5,303 nucleotides of DNA from Pseudomonadota bacterium (GCA_021811205.1 JAJZPK010000160.1:1-5303); one strand, 5' to 3'. Shown: positions 1 through 4,967, counted from the stretch's first letter. The notes: a model not told the origin generated them from the letters alone. Numbers and translations are program-made.

Positions 1-1846
1 TGATGGTGTAGTCCATGCGCTTTTTCGAGCCGATGTTTCCCGATACGACGAAATCGGTGTTCAGCCCGATGCCGATGTCGACGGGCATCTTGCCTTCCGC
101 ACGGCGCGCTTCGTTCCACGAGAAGAGCGATTTCAGCATTTCGATCGCTGTCCTGACCGCCCTGTCTTCTTCGTCCCCTTTGGCCTCGGGAATGCCGAAA
201 ACGGCCATGATGGCATCCCCGATGAACTTGTCGAGCATTCCGCCTTCGTTCTGGATGCAATCCACCATCAGGGTGAAATATTCGTTGAGCAGGGACACCG
301 TGGCCTGGGCGCCGAGCTGCTCGGTGACCGTCGTGAAGCCGCGTACATCGGAAAAGAGCACGGTGCATTCGACGCTCTGTCCGCCCAGCACTTCTCCGCC
401 CTGAGCTACCACGCGATCGGCAAGCGAGGGGTCCATGTAGCGCGCCATGGTCGATTTCAGGCGCTTTTCCGAACTGATGTCCTCGATCACCAGCATCGAG
501 CCCATGCGCTTTTTTTCGCTGCTCACCAGGGGCTGGACGGTCAGGTTGACGGAAAGCGTTTCGCCTTCGACGTCGATGTTGGCGTCCATGGTCACTTCGG
601 GTTTTTGCGATTCGGCTACCGCCTTGATCTTCTCCGCCACCCAGGCATTCTTTTCCGAGAAGAATTCCCCCACTTCCCTGTTCAGGATGTGGTCCGGAGA
701 AACCTTGAGTATCTCGAGTCCGGCAGAATTGCAGGTGACGATCTTTTCGTTCTCGTCGAGCGTGATGAGGCCGTTCGTCATGTTCTCGAGCATCGCCTCG
801 TTGTAGTTCTTCATGTTGTGGACGTCGGCGAACAGCTTGGCGTTCTCGAGCGCGATCGAAACCTGTGCGGTGAAGGCCTTCAATCTCGCTTCATCCTCTG
901 CAGTGAAAGGGCCGCCGCGCTTGTTGAGCACCTGGGTGACGCCGATGATCTTGCCGCGCTTGTTGACGACGGGCACGCAGAGGATGGAACGGGTGAAAAA
1001 CCCCGTCTTCTTGTCGAAAGCGGGATTGAAGCGCAGGTCGGCATAGGCATGGGGGATGTTGACCGTCTTGCCCGAGGTGAAGACTGCGCCTGCAATGCCG
1101 AGATGGTTGGGAAGCCTGATCTGCATGGCGTCAAGGCCCTGTCCGACTTCCGACCAGAGCTGGTTCGTTTTTTCGTCGTTGAGAAAGAGGGTGGAACGTT
1201 CTGCATTCAGCATGCTGGTCGCTTCCCCCATCACTTTCTGGAGCAGAGAGCCGAGCTGGATGTCGGCCGTGACTTCGGAGACGATGTTGACGAATTCCAT
1301 TTCCTGTTTGCGCAGTTTCTGCATGCGCTCGATGAACTGGGCGCTCAGGAGGGCAAGCGAACACTGGGCAACCATGTCTTCCAGAAGCCCCTTGTCTTCA
1401 TCGTCGAAATGGCCGGTTTTCTTGTTGAGTGTCTGCGCGACGCCGATGATTTCTCCCTTGTGGGAAATGATCGGCACGCAGAGGATGTTTTTCGTGACGA
1501 ACCCGGTCTGTTCATCCACGCTCCTGTTGAAGCGCGGATCCGAATAGGCGTCGAGGATGATCTGGCTCTGCCCTGTAGAGAAGACGTAGCCGGCAATCCC
1601 CGCATTGTTGGTCATGCGGATTTCGCGCAGGAAGTTGCCCTGAGCCACGCGCGAATAGAGTTCGTTCGTCTCCGGATCGTTCAGAAAAAGAGTGCTTCTT
1701 TCCGTGTCGAGCTCGATGGAAGTCGATTCGACCAGGGTGCGCAGCACGTCGTCGAGGGTATCCTGTTCGCCTATCTTCCTGGAAAGTGCGAGCAGCATTT
1801 CGGCGCGCATCAGGCGCTCTTTCTGAGTATGTTTCGGTGCCGTCAT
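1..1846 (-). CDS. Class III adenylate cyclase, GAF-GAF-PAS-cyclase (partial, C-terminus beyond window)
   Basis: Predicted to convert ATP to cAMP in the cytoplasm; no signal peptide or membrane segment is seen. 615 residues are visible. Domains: GAF-1 about 31-170, GAF-2 about 198-337, PAS about 350-460, cyclase from about 490. The two GAF domains share the string ERSTLFLND. GAF-2 has a full NKxnFx3DE motif (N308, K309, F314, D318, E319), the signature of cyclic-nucleotide-binding GAF domains; GAF-1 has N141, K142, F147, D151 but K152 instead of E. In the cyclase domain FSDVRGFT gives metal ligand D500 and DKFIGDAIMAVFG gives D544. K540 and T614 (in MDYTI) are the adenine-selecting pair of bacterial adenylate cyclases, arguing against guanylate cyclase. 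The order matches Anabaena CyaB1. The ATG overlaps the upstream gene's stop (ATGA), so translation is probably coupled; GGAAG lies 4 nt before it. The catalytic Asn/Arg lie beyond the window. Confidence 0.95.
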   Translation of the reverse strand, partial: MTAPKHTQKERLMRAEMLLALSRKIGEQDTLDDVLRTLVESTSIELDTERSTLFLNDPETNELYSRVAQGNFLREIRMTNNAGIAGYVFSTGQSQIILDAYSDPRFNRSVDEQTGFVTKNILCVPIISHKGEIIGVAQTLNKKTGHFDDEDKGLLEDMVAQCSLALLSAQFIERMQKLRKQEMEFVNIVSEVTADIQLGSLLQKVMGEATSMLNAERSTLFLNDEKTNQLWSEVGQGLDAMQIRLPNHLGIAGAVFTSGKTVNIPHAYADLRFNPAFDKKTGFFTRSILCVPVVNKRGKIIGVTQVLNKRGGPFTAEDEARLKAFTAQVSIALENAKLFADVHNMKNYNEAMLENMTNGLITLDENEKIVTCNSAGLEILKVSPDHILNREVGEFFSEKNAWVAEKIKAVAESQKPEVTMDANIDVEGETLSVNLTVQPLVSSEKKRMGSMLVIEDISSEKRLKSTMARYMDPSLADRVVAQGGEVLGGQSVECTVLFSDVRGFTTVTEQLGAQATVSLLNEYFTLMVDCIQNEGGMLDKFIGDAIMAVFGIPEAKGDEEDRAVRTAIEMLKSLFSWNEARRAEGKMPVDIGIGLNTDFVVSGNIGSKKRMDYTI

Positions 1847-2253
1847 TTTTCTTCCAGCCTCTGGCGCAGCAGGACGACGGTTTGCTTCAGTTGTGCGATC
1901 TCGTCCTGCGCGTTCTTTTTTTCCTGGACGACTGCTTTTTCCTGCTCGATTTTCGCCAGTTCAAGGGCGCTTCTCAACGAAACTGCAGTTTCCTTGAGCT
2001 GGTTCATTTCATCATGAAAAAGCGAAGCGGCTTTCTGAATCATGTCCTCCCGATTGGCGCGTTCTTCCTCTAGCTTGTCGCGCAATTCGGTGATCGTCGA
2101 CTTGAGATGCAGGGTTTCCTGGCCATGCTCCGTGTGCACAAGCTGAATCGCATGTTCGTGCTCGATGCCGATCTGTTCCAGCCTGTTGCGCAAGGCGAAT
2201 ACGGTTTGCTGCAGTTGCCTGATCTCGGCTTCCTGAAGCGCATCATTTTCCAA
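1843..2253 (-). CDS. Coiled-coil protein of four 36-residue repeats, upstream partner of the cyclase
   Basis: A 136-aa, highly charged, all-helical protein with no signal peptide and no enzymatic motif; I do not recognise a named family. Motif LKxTVxxLRxRLE recurs with leucines at residues 14, 50, 86 and 122, exactly 36 apart, and flanking positions also repeat (E10/E46/E82/E118; E33/E69/E105; A35/M71/A107). The chosen start is TTG at 2253, because AGGAG lies 8 nt upstream and a promoter-like site sits about 40 nt before that. An in-frame ATG at 2337 would give 164 aa, but it lies upstream of that promoter and its extra residues do not look like a coiled coil. The gene ends in an ATGA overlap with the cyclase gene, so the two are almost certainly co-expressed. 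A role as scaffold, oligomerisation partner or regulator of the cyclase is inference from operon position. Confidence 0.82.
   Translation of the reverse strand: MENDALQEAEIRQLQQTVFALRNRLEQIGIEHEHAIQLVHTEHGQETLHLKSTITELRDKLEEERANREDMIQKAASLFHDEMNQLKETAVSLRSALELAKIEQEKAVVQEKKNAQDEIAQLKQTVVLLRQRLEEK
1846..2226 (-). repeat. Four tandem 36-aa (108-bp) protein-level repeats
   Basis: Units are residues 10-45, 46-81, 82-117 and 118-136 of the coiled-coil protein (the last is cut after 19 residues). Each opens with E-x3-L-K/Q-x-T and continues to LRx(R/K/A)LE. The DNA copies have diverged, so the repeat is clear in protein and weak in nucleotides. Thirty-six residues equal ten turns of an ideal alpha-helix. 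Confidence 0.75.
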
Positions 2254-2261
2254 TCTAGAGG

Positions 2262-2266
2262 CTCCT
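2262..2266 (-). promoter_or_regulatory. Shine-Dalgarno AGGAG deciding a TTG start
   Basis: Read on the minus strand, AGGAG is followed by 8 nt and then TTG (2253-2251). No comparable site precedes the in-frame ATG at 2337, so TTG is preferred as the start of the coiled-coil gene. Confidence 0.7.
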
Positions 2267-2300
2267 GTGCGGCCGCTCTTAAGAATGTTCCCCCGCCCTG

Positions 2301-2329
2301 ATTCTAAGGTACATCGATTTTGCCCACAA
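2301..2329 (-). promoter_or_regulatory. Sigma70-like promoter of the coiled-coil/cyclase operon
   Basis: Minus strand: -35 TTGTGG (2329-2324), 17-bp spacer, -10 TAGAAT (2306-2301, 5 of 6 consensus bases). The start of transcription would be near 2294, giving a leader of about 40 nt that contains the AGGAG site. Predicted by eye only. Confidence 0.55.
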
Positions 2330-2336
2330 GAGGCCA

Positions 2337-2365
2337 TTGCATAGCATGTCGCGCCTGCCTAGAAT
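2337..2365 (+). promoter_or_regulatory. Sigma70-like promoter of the cNMP-binding gene, possibly leaderless
   Basis: Plus strand: -35 TTGCAT (2337-2342), 17-bp spacer, -10 TAGAAT (2360-2365). The -10 is identical to that of the divergent promoter, and the two -35 boxes are only 7 bp apart. The ATG at 2373 begins 8 nt after the -10, where transcription itself should begin, so the mRNA may carry no leader. This fits the lack of a Shine-Dalgarno site there. The -35 is weak. Confidence 0.5.
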
Positions 2366-2372
2366 ACGTCTT

Positions 2373-2855
2373 ATGAAAGAATCCGTGGCGATCAATAATA
2401 TCAGGGATATGCTGCTCGAATGCGAATTGTTTTCCAGCTTCGACAGGCTGGAGATGGGCTCGATCGCATCCTACTTCAATTACATCGAAATCGAGAAGGG
2501 CGATGTGGTGTTCAAGGAAGGCGATCCAGGCACGTTCATGTGCATCGTTCATACCGGAACGGTATCCATTTCGAAGAGCGATCTTGAGGGGCGCGTTTAC
2601 GAGATAGCCAAGCTGCAGCCTGGGCGACCTTTCGGGGAAATGGCGCTGCTCGATGGCGAGAGAAGAAGCGCGACATGCCAGGCTGTGGAGAAATGCAGCC
2701 TGCTGACCCTGTCCAAGGATGCGCTCGACTTGATGATAGAGGATGCGCCTTCGATGGCCGCGAAAGTGGTGCGTACCGTCGCTGTTTCGCTCTCGAGGAG
2801 GCTGCGCATGGCGGACGGCCAGCTGGTAGACAGAAGAAGCCGCAACGCCTACTGA
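2373..2855 (+). CDS. Stand-alone cyclic nucleotide-binding domain protein
   Basis: A 160-aa cytoplasmic protein consisting of one CNB (Crp/PKA-regulatory-type) beta-roll domain, about residues 8-125, plus a C-terminal helix. The phosphate-binding cassette is intact: G84, F87-G88-E89, A91-L92-L93, R97-R98-S99-A100-T101; E89 and R98 are the usual contacts to ribose and cyclic phosphate. Crp-family regulators are about 200-230 aa with a C-terminal helix-turn-helix; here the chain ends at about the point where that domain would begin, so it is not a normal transcription factor. It is divergent from an adenylate cyclase gene and probably acts as a cAMP receptor through protein contacts (inference). 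The start is uncertain: ATG 2373 fits a leaderless transcript, while ATG 2346 (9 residues longer) has GAGG 12 nt upstream. The secreted-protein gene follows after 8 nt. Confidence 0.88.
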   Translation: MKESVAINNIRDMLLECELFSSFDRLEMGSIASYFNYIEIEKGDVVFKEGDPGTFMCIVHTGTVSISKSDLEGRVYEIAKLQPGRPFGEMALLDGERRSATCQAVEKCSLLTLSKDALDLMIEDAPSMAAKVVRTVAVSLSRRLRMADGQLVDRRSRNAY

Positions 2856-2863
2856 TCGGTCTC

Positions 2864-3712
2864 ATGCTGAATGTGTGGACGATAATATGCTTTTGTCTGG
2901 CTGTTCTGCTTTCGGCCAATCAGGCGCTTGCGAACGAAGATATCCCGCAATATGTCAGGTATAGAGCTCAGCAAGACCTGAACGGCGAATGCCTCAAACT
3001 GTTTCTTGATAGAGGATACTGGTATCGACCCGGTTATCAGGCCCCTCATATCCCAAGCCGGGTAGGCGTATTTGCCGTAGGCGAGTTCCATTCAAAATTC
3101 TATTGCGCCTGGGCGCGGAAATCGCTCTTTGGCTCGATAGGCGATGCGCAAAAGAAGGCCATTTGGGATTGCGAAGCGGTTCGCGCACCTGGGGGCACAC
3201 CCTGCGAAATATATGCTTACGACAACCGCATCGTATACAAGAACAATCACGACAAGCTCGATTATGCGATGAAGCTCCTGGATTCTGGGGATGTTTCAGC
3301 GTCAGGGCATCTGATGGCCTTTGTGGATGTCGGGAGCCTGTCGCCGGGTGACAAGGGGCGATACTATTATCTGTCCGGGATGCTTCAATACGATCCGGAA
3401 AGGGTGGGGAACAAGGCGGGGCTTTCTGACGTGATACGCGATTTCCATCGCGCATGGTTTTCGTACGGGAACTTGGACGCTGCAGTGGAGGAAGGTAATT
3501 TGCTACTGTCTAAGGGATTGATAGACAAAGATGGCCAGTACATACGCGATGCCTGGCTATATTTTCTCAAACACGCCACTGACGAGCAAAAGCGGTTGTA
3601 TCCAGAAGTTGAGCAAGACCTGAAAGTGATCGAACTTTCTGATCAGGCCGGGTTGGCAGGGAGGGCGAAGGCGTCGCCCTCAGCCAGGCATGCTGGAAAG
3701 CCTGTTCACTAG
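2864..3712 (+). CDS. Exported cysteine-containing protein of unknown function
   Basis: 282 aa. Residues 1-23 form a Sec signal peptide: hydrophobic core about 4-18 and an ALA cleavage motif before N24. The n-region has no basic residue, which is unusual. The mature part has four cysteines (43, 81, 103, 114), compatible with periplasmic disulfides. The stretch 81-126, with Ala-rich helix, WDCEA, then TPCEIYAYDNRIVYK, loosely resembles modules of the DUF4189 type, where a helix with Cys is followed by G-x-x-C-x-x-Y/V-A; this is a resemblance only. Residues from about 130 to 260 are helical and TPR/Sel1-like in feel. The gene starts 8 nt after the cNMP-binding gene with no clear Shine-Dalgarno site, so it probably depends on that gene's transcript and translation. 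Upstream in-frame ATGs lie inside the preceding gene and would bury the signal peptide. Function unknown. Confidence 0.85.
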   Translation: MLNVWTIICFCLAVLLSANQALANEDIPQYVRYRAQQDLNGECLKLFLDRGYWYRPGYQAPHIPSRVGVFAVGEFHSKFYCAWARKSLFGSIGDAQKKAIWDCEAVRAPGGTPCEIYAYDNRIVYKNNHDKLDYAMKLLDSGDVSASGHLMAFVDVGSLSPGDKGRYYYLSGMLQYDPERVGNKAGLSDVIRDFHRAWFSYGNLDAAVEEGNLLLSKGLIDKDGQYIRDAWLYFLKHATDEQKRLYPEVEQDLKVIELSDQAGLAGRAKASPSARHAGKPVH

Positions 3713-3720
3713 GCTTTCTT
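3696..3720. terminator. Hairpin between convergent genes, candidate bidirectional terminator
   Basis: GAAAGCCT (3696-3703) pairs perfectly with AGGCTTTC (3711-3718) around a 7-nt loop. The stem covers the ends of both convergent genes, and both stop codons touch the loop or the base next to it. T-richness after the stem is modest (TT, then CTTTCC), so intrinsic termination is plausible but not strong. Confidence 0.42.
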
Positions 3721-3870
3721 GCCCTTTCCGTGAACCTGCGTTCGATTCCCTCCCTGCAGTTCTGCGGAAATCCGCTCGTGCACGGTTTTCCTTGAACCCG
3801 ATGTTTCTTCAACCACTTTCAGAATCCGCCTGAGACAGTCCGGATGCCTGTCGTCGATGATTTCGTTCAT
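3709..3870 (-). CDS. Small hypothetical protein (53 aa)
   Basis: The ORF starts at ATG 3870 and ends with TAG (CTA at 3709-3711). A purine-rich Shine-Dalgarno stretch, AAGGGAAGGG (3887-3878 on the minus strand), lies 7 nt upstream of the ATG, and a good promoter candidate lies at 3958-3986. The N-terminal half is acidic to mixed (MNEIIDDRHPDC) and probably helical; the C-terminal end is basic (HGKGKKA). No signal peptide, membrane span or known domain is recognisable. Its stop overlaps that of the exported-protein gene within one CTAG, an arrangement expected between two real convergent genes. Whether it is translated cannot be settled here; the ribosome site is the best argument for it. Confidence 0.6.
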   Translation of the reverse strand: MNEIIDDRHPDCLRRILKVVEETSGSRKTVHERISAELQGGNRTQVHGKGKKA

Positions 3871-3957
3871 TGCGATTCCCTTCCCTTGTGCGATATTGAA
3901 AAGCTATTTGTATGTGAAATATTTTACGGACGCACTATTAATGAATTATTAAAAACC

Positions 3958-3986
3958 ATTGTACACGACAATCGGAGCGTTGTCAT
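3958..3986 (-). promoter_or_regulatory. Sigma70-like promoter for the 53-aa ORF, with dyad in spacer
   Basis: Minus strand: -35 ATGACA (3986-3981, 5 of 6), 17-bp spacer, -10 TACAAT (3963-3958, 5 of 6). Predicted transcription start is near 3951, leaving about 80 nt of AT-rich leader. The dyad GACAA-N8-TTGTC (3967-3984) covers the spacer and part of the -35 and could be an operator. A second dyad, CAATCG / CGATTG (3969-3974, 3987-3992), interleaves with it. Confidence 0.5.
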
Positions 3987-4010
3987 CGATTGAATTAAGT
4001 GATTGCGAAC

Positions 4011-4034
4011 GGGCGGGCTGAAAACTGCCTGCCC
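4011..4034. repeat. GC-rich inverted repeat
   Basis: GGGCGGGC (4011-4018) and GCCTGCCC (4027-4034) can form an 8-bp stem with one G.U pair around an 8-nt loop. No T-tract follows, so it is more likely RNA or DNA structure than a terminator. Confidence 0.4.
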
Positions 4035-4103
4035 AAGCCAAAGTAGCCTGGATAAAATCGGCAATAGGAATCTTACGGAGCGCGCAATATTCTGTATTAT
4101 AAG

Positions 4104-4125
4104 AAAAAACACCGATTCGGTTTTT
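4104..4125. terminator. Weak terminator-like hairpin
   Basis: An A6 run and C precede ACCGA-T-TCGGT (4111-4121), followed by a run of T (4121-4125). The stem is short, but flanking A and T runs could lengthen it and would work in either direction. A possible -10 (TATTAT) lies just upstream with only a poor -35. Confidence 0.3.
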
Positions 4126-4239
4126 CTGGCATACCCCGAAATGTACCCCGACCCAGGAAAAATGCGAAAAAAATCTGCGGTTCGGTTTCCATGATGCCAG
4201 GCGAGCGATTTTTTCTGGTTCGTTAGATGAGGAGCAGTT

Positions 4240-4271
4240 CCAGATTCTGGCAGCCTAGATCTGCAGAATCT
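4240..4271. repeat. Strong intergenic hairpin
   Basis: AGATTCTG (4242-4249) pairs with CAGAATCT (4264-4271), and CAG (4251-4253) with CTG (4261-4263) continues the stem past a one-base bulge. This gives 11 pairs and a 7-nt loop. The left arm is also part of the palindrome CCAGA-T-TCTGG (4240-4250), so two alternative folds compete. There is no T-tract. Confidence 0.5.
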
Positions 4272-4406
4272 CCAGGAATCAACCTGTGTAAACCATTTTG
4301 TAAACTCCGGAAAAAACGCAGCAACTGGCGAACTGTCGGGGCCCGAATTGCCCTCGAGAAAAAGGGCTGGGAAGGACCCGCTGCATTGCTGCTATTGCTA
4401 CTGTGC

Positions 4407-4506
4407 CGGGACGGTCGGGACAAAGCCCGGGAAGCCGCATCAGGGCGTCATCTTGCTCCTCCTGGTAGCGAATTTCATCGGCGGGACAGGACGGGACATG
4501 CGGGAC
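4407..4506. repeat. CGGGAC direct-repeat cluster
   Basis: CGGGAC occurs at 4407, 4416, 4482, 4492 and 4501, with a near copy CGGGAA at 4428. Steps are 9 bp in the first group and 10 and 9 bp in the second, close to one helical turn. All copies point the same way, and no GTCCCG is seen in the gap. This looks like a multi-site protein-binding array, but no binding protein can be named. Confidence 0.45.
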
Positions 4507-4517
4507 GGTTGACCTCC

Positions 4518-4548
4518 GGCATATGCTGTTTGCATATTGCATATGGCC
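4518..4548. repeat. GCATAT triple repeat and imperfect dyad
   Basis: GCATAT occurs at 4519, 4532 and 4539. GGCATATGC (4518-4526) and GCATATGGCC (4539-4548) form an imperfect inverted repeat with one bulged base. It lies just downstream (in the minus-strand sense) of the 88-aa gene's stop. On the plus strand it overlaps a possible promoter, TTGACC (4509-4514), 18 bp, CATATT (4533-4538). Confidence 0.4.
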
Positions 4549-4563
4549 ACGTTGCCTGCCAGG

Positions 4564-4830
4564 CTACAATTGTTTCCCATAAGGCAACATGTGGTTTGAC
4601 GACGTTATCGCCCTGAGGCGTTCAATTACAATAGGCACCCTGGCCTGACTTCCCGGGTCGCCAGGCATGTGTCCCGGCAAAGCTTCGAGAAATCTGTCAT
4701 CCCTCAGCAAATCAGCCAAACGCTGCCCGAGATGATCTTTCAGTTTTTCATCGCACTGCCTGACTTCTTCCACGATTTCAGGCCTGCCATCGAGAACTGC
4801 CACGATGTCTTCCATGTCATGACTCATCAT
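4564..4830 (-). CDS. Small orphan protein (88 aa) divergent from an antitoxin gene
   Basis: The protein has no signal peptide or membrane span. Residues about 7-50 are acidic and helical; the part from 47 to 73 has the look of a conserved motif, FLEALPGHMPGD followed by SQARVPIVIERL. I have no firm family name for it. The chosen start is ATG 4830, preceded on the minus strand by AAGG at 7 nt. An in-frame ATG at 4911 would add 27 residues rich in aromatic and basic residues that look non-coding. The gene is divergent from the antitoxin gene at 5035 across a 204-bp interval. No clear promoter was found for it. A part in the toxin-antitoxin locus is possible but unsupported beyond proximity. Confidence 0.68.
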   Translation of the reverse strand: MMSHDMEDIVAVLDGRPEIVEEVRQCDEKLKDHLGQRLADLLRDDRFLEALPGHMPGDPGSQARVPIVIERLRAITSSNHMLPYGKQL

Positions 4831-4924
4831 GTAGTCGCCTTTTCCCCTGAAGACAAAGCGCCAGATCGAGAATGGGTAAAAAATCATTCCCTGAAAGCAC
4901 TCATTCTTCATGTCATTTCTTTTG

Positions 4925-4955
4925 TTTCGTTTGTTGCGAATATTTCGTTTGTTGC
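4925..4955. repeat. Perfect 13-bp direct repeat over the antitoxin promoter
   Basis: TTTCGTTTGTTGC occurs at 4925-4937 and 4943-4955, separated by GAATA (18-bp period). The first copy overlaps the -35 box and the second lies in the spacer, ending one base before the -10. This is where a repressor would block RNA polymerase. Confidence 0.65.
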
Positions 4956-4962
4956 CTATGAT
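4934..4962 (+). promoter_or_regulatory. Sigma70-like promoter of the antitoxin operon
   Basis: -35 TTGCGA (4934-4939, 4 of 6), 17-bp spacer, -10 TATGAT (4957-4962, 5 of 6). The transcript would start near 4969-4970, giving about 65 nt of leader to the ATG at 5035. Confidence 0.6.
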
Positions 4963-4967
4963 TCATA

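Larger units (their letters stand above)
3871..4563. other. 693-bp gap without a convincing gene
   Basis: The left part (3890-3965) is AT-rich and holds the leader and promoter of the 53-aa ORF. From 3990 to 4563 short open frames exist on both strands, but they have odd composition, overlap one another and have no Shine-Dalgarno site. Structures seen are the stems at 4011-4034, 4104-4125 and 4242-4271, a 7-bp inverted repeat CTGGCAT/ATGCCAG (4126-4132, 4194-4200), two copies of TACCCCGA 12 bp apart (4132, 4144), palindrome TCGGG-G-CCCGA (4336-4346), a CGGGAC cluster (4407-4506) and a GCATAT cluster (4518-4548). It could be a small-RNA locus or an eroded mobile element end; neither is shown. 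Confidence 0.6.

Noticed and set aside
605..2017. A 470-codon plus-strand open frame
   Set aside because: It is antisense to the cyclase and the coiled-coil gene, whose domains are unmistakable. It has no ribosome site and no recognisable domain, and GC-rich coding DNA often leaves such mirror frames.
2254..2337. N-terminal extension of the coiled-coil protein to ATG 2337
   Set aside because: The ATG lies upstream of the predicted promoter, has no Shine-Dalgarno site, and the added residues are Gly/Arg/Ser-rich and unlike the rest.
2675..2863. Earlier in-frame start for the exported protein
   Set aside because: It would overlap the CNB gene extensively and place about 63 non-signal residues before the signal peptide.
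4132..4151. TACCCCGA tandem as an insertion-sequence end
   Set aside because: Only two 8-bp copies, no matching inverted terminus in the window and no transposase remnant.
4003..4194. 63-aa plus-strand frame from TTG
   Set aside because: No Shine-Dalgarno site, a weak start codon, no domain, and it crosses the hairpins.
4407..4506. CGGGAC cluster as a CRISPR array
   Set aside because: Repeats are 6 bp with 3-4 bp between them, far from the repeat-spacer sizes of CRISPR.
4279..4542. 87-aa minus-strand frame
   Set aside because: It overlaps the direct-repeat cluster and the GCATAT dyad, has no ribosome site, and the product resembles nothing known.
4227..4616. 129-aa plus-strand frame in the gap
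   Set aside because: Low-complexity Leu run, Arg-rich composition, no ribosome site, and it runs antisense into the 88-aa gene.
4831..4911. Extended start of the 88-aa protein at ATG 4911
   Set aside because: The added segment reads like translated non-coding DNA, and AAGG at 7 nt supports ATG 4830.
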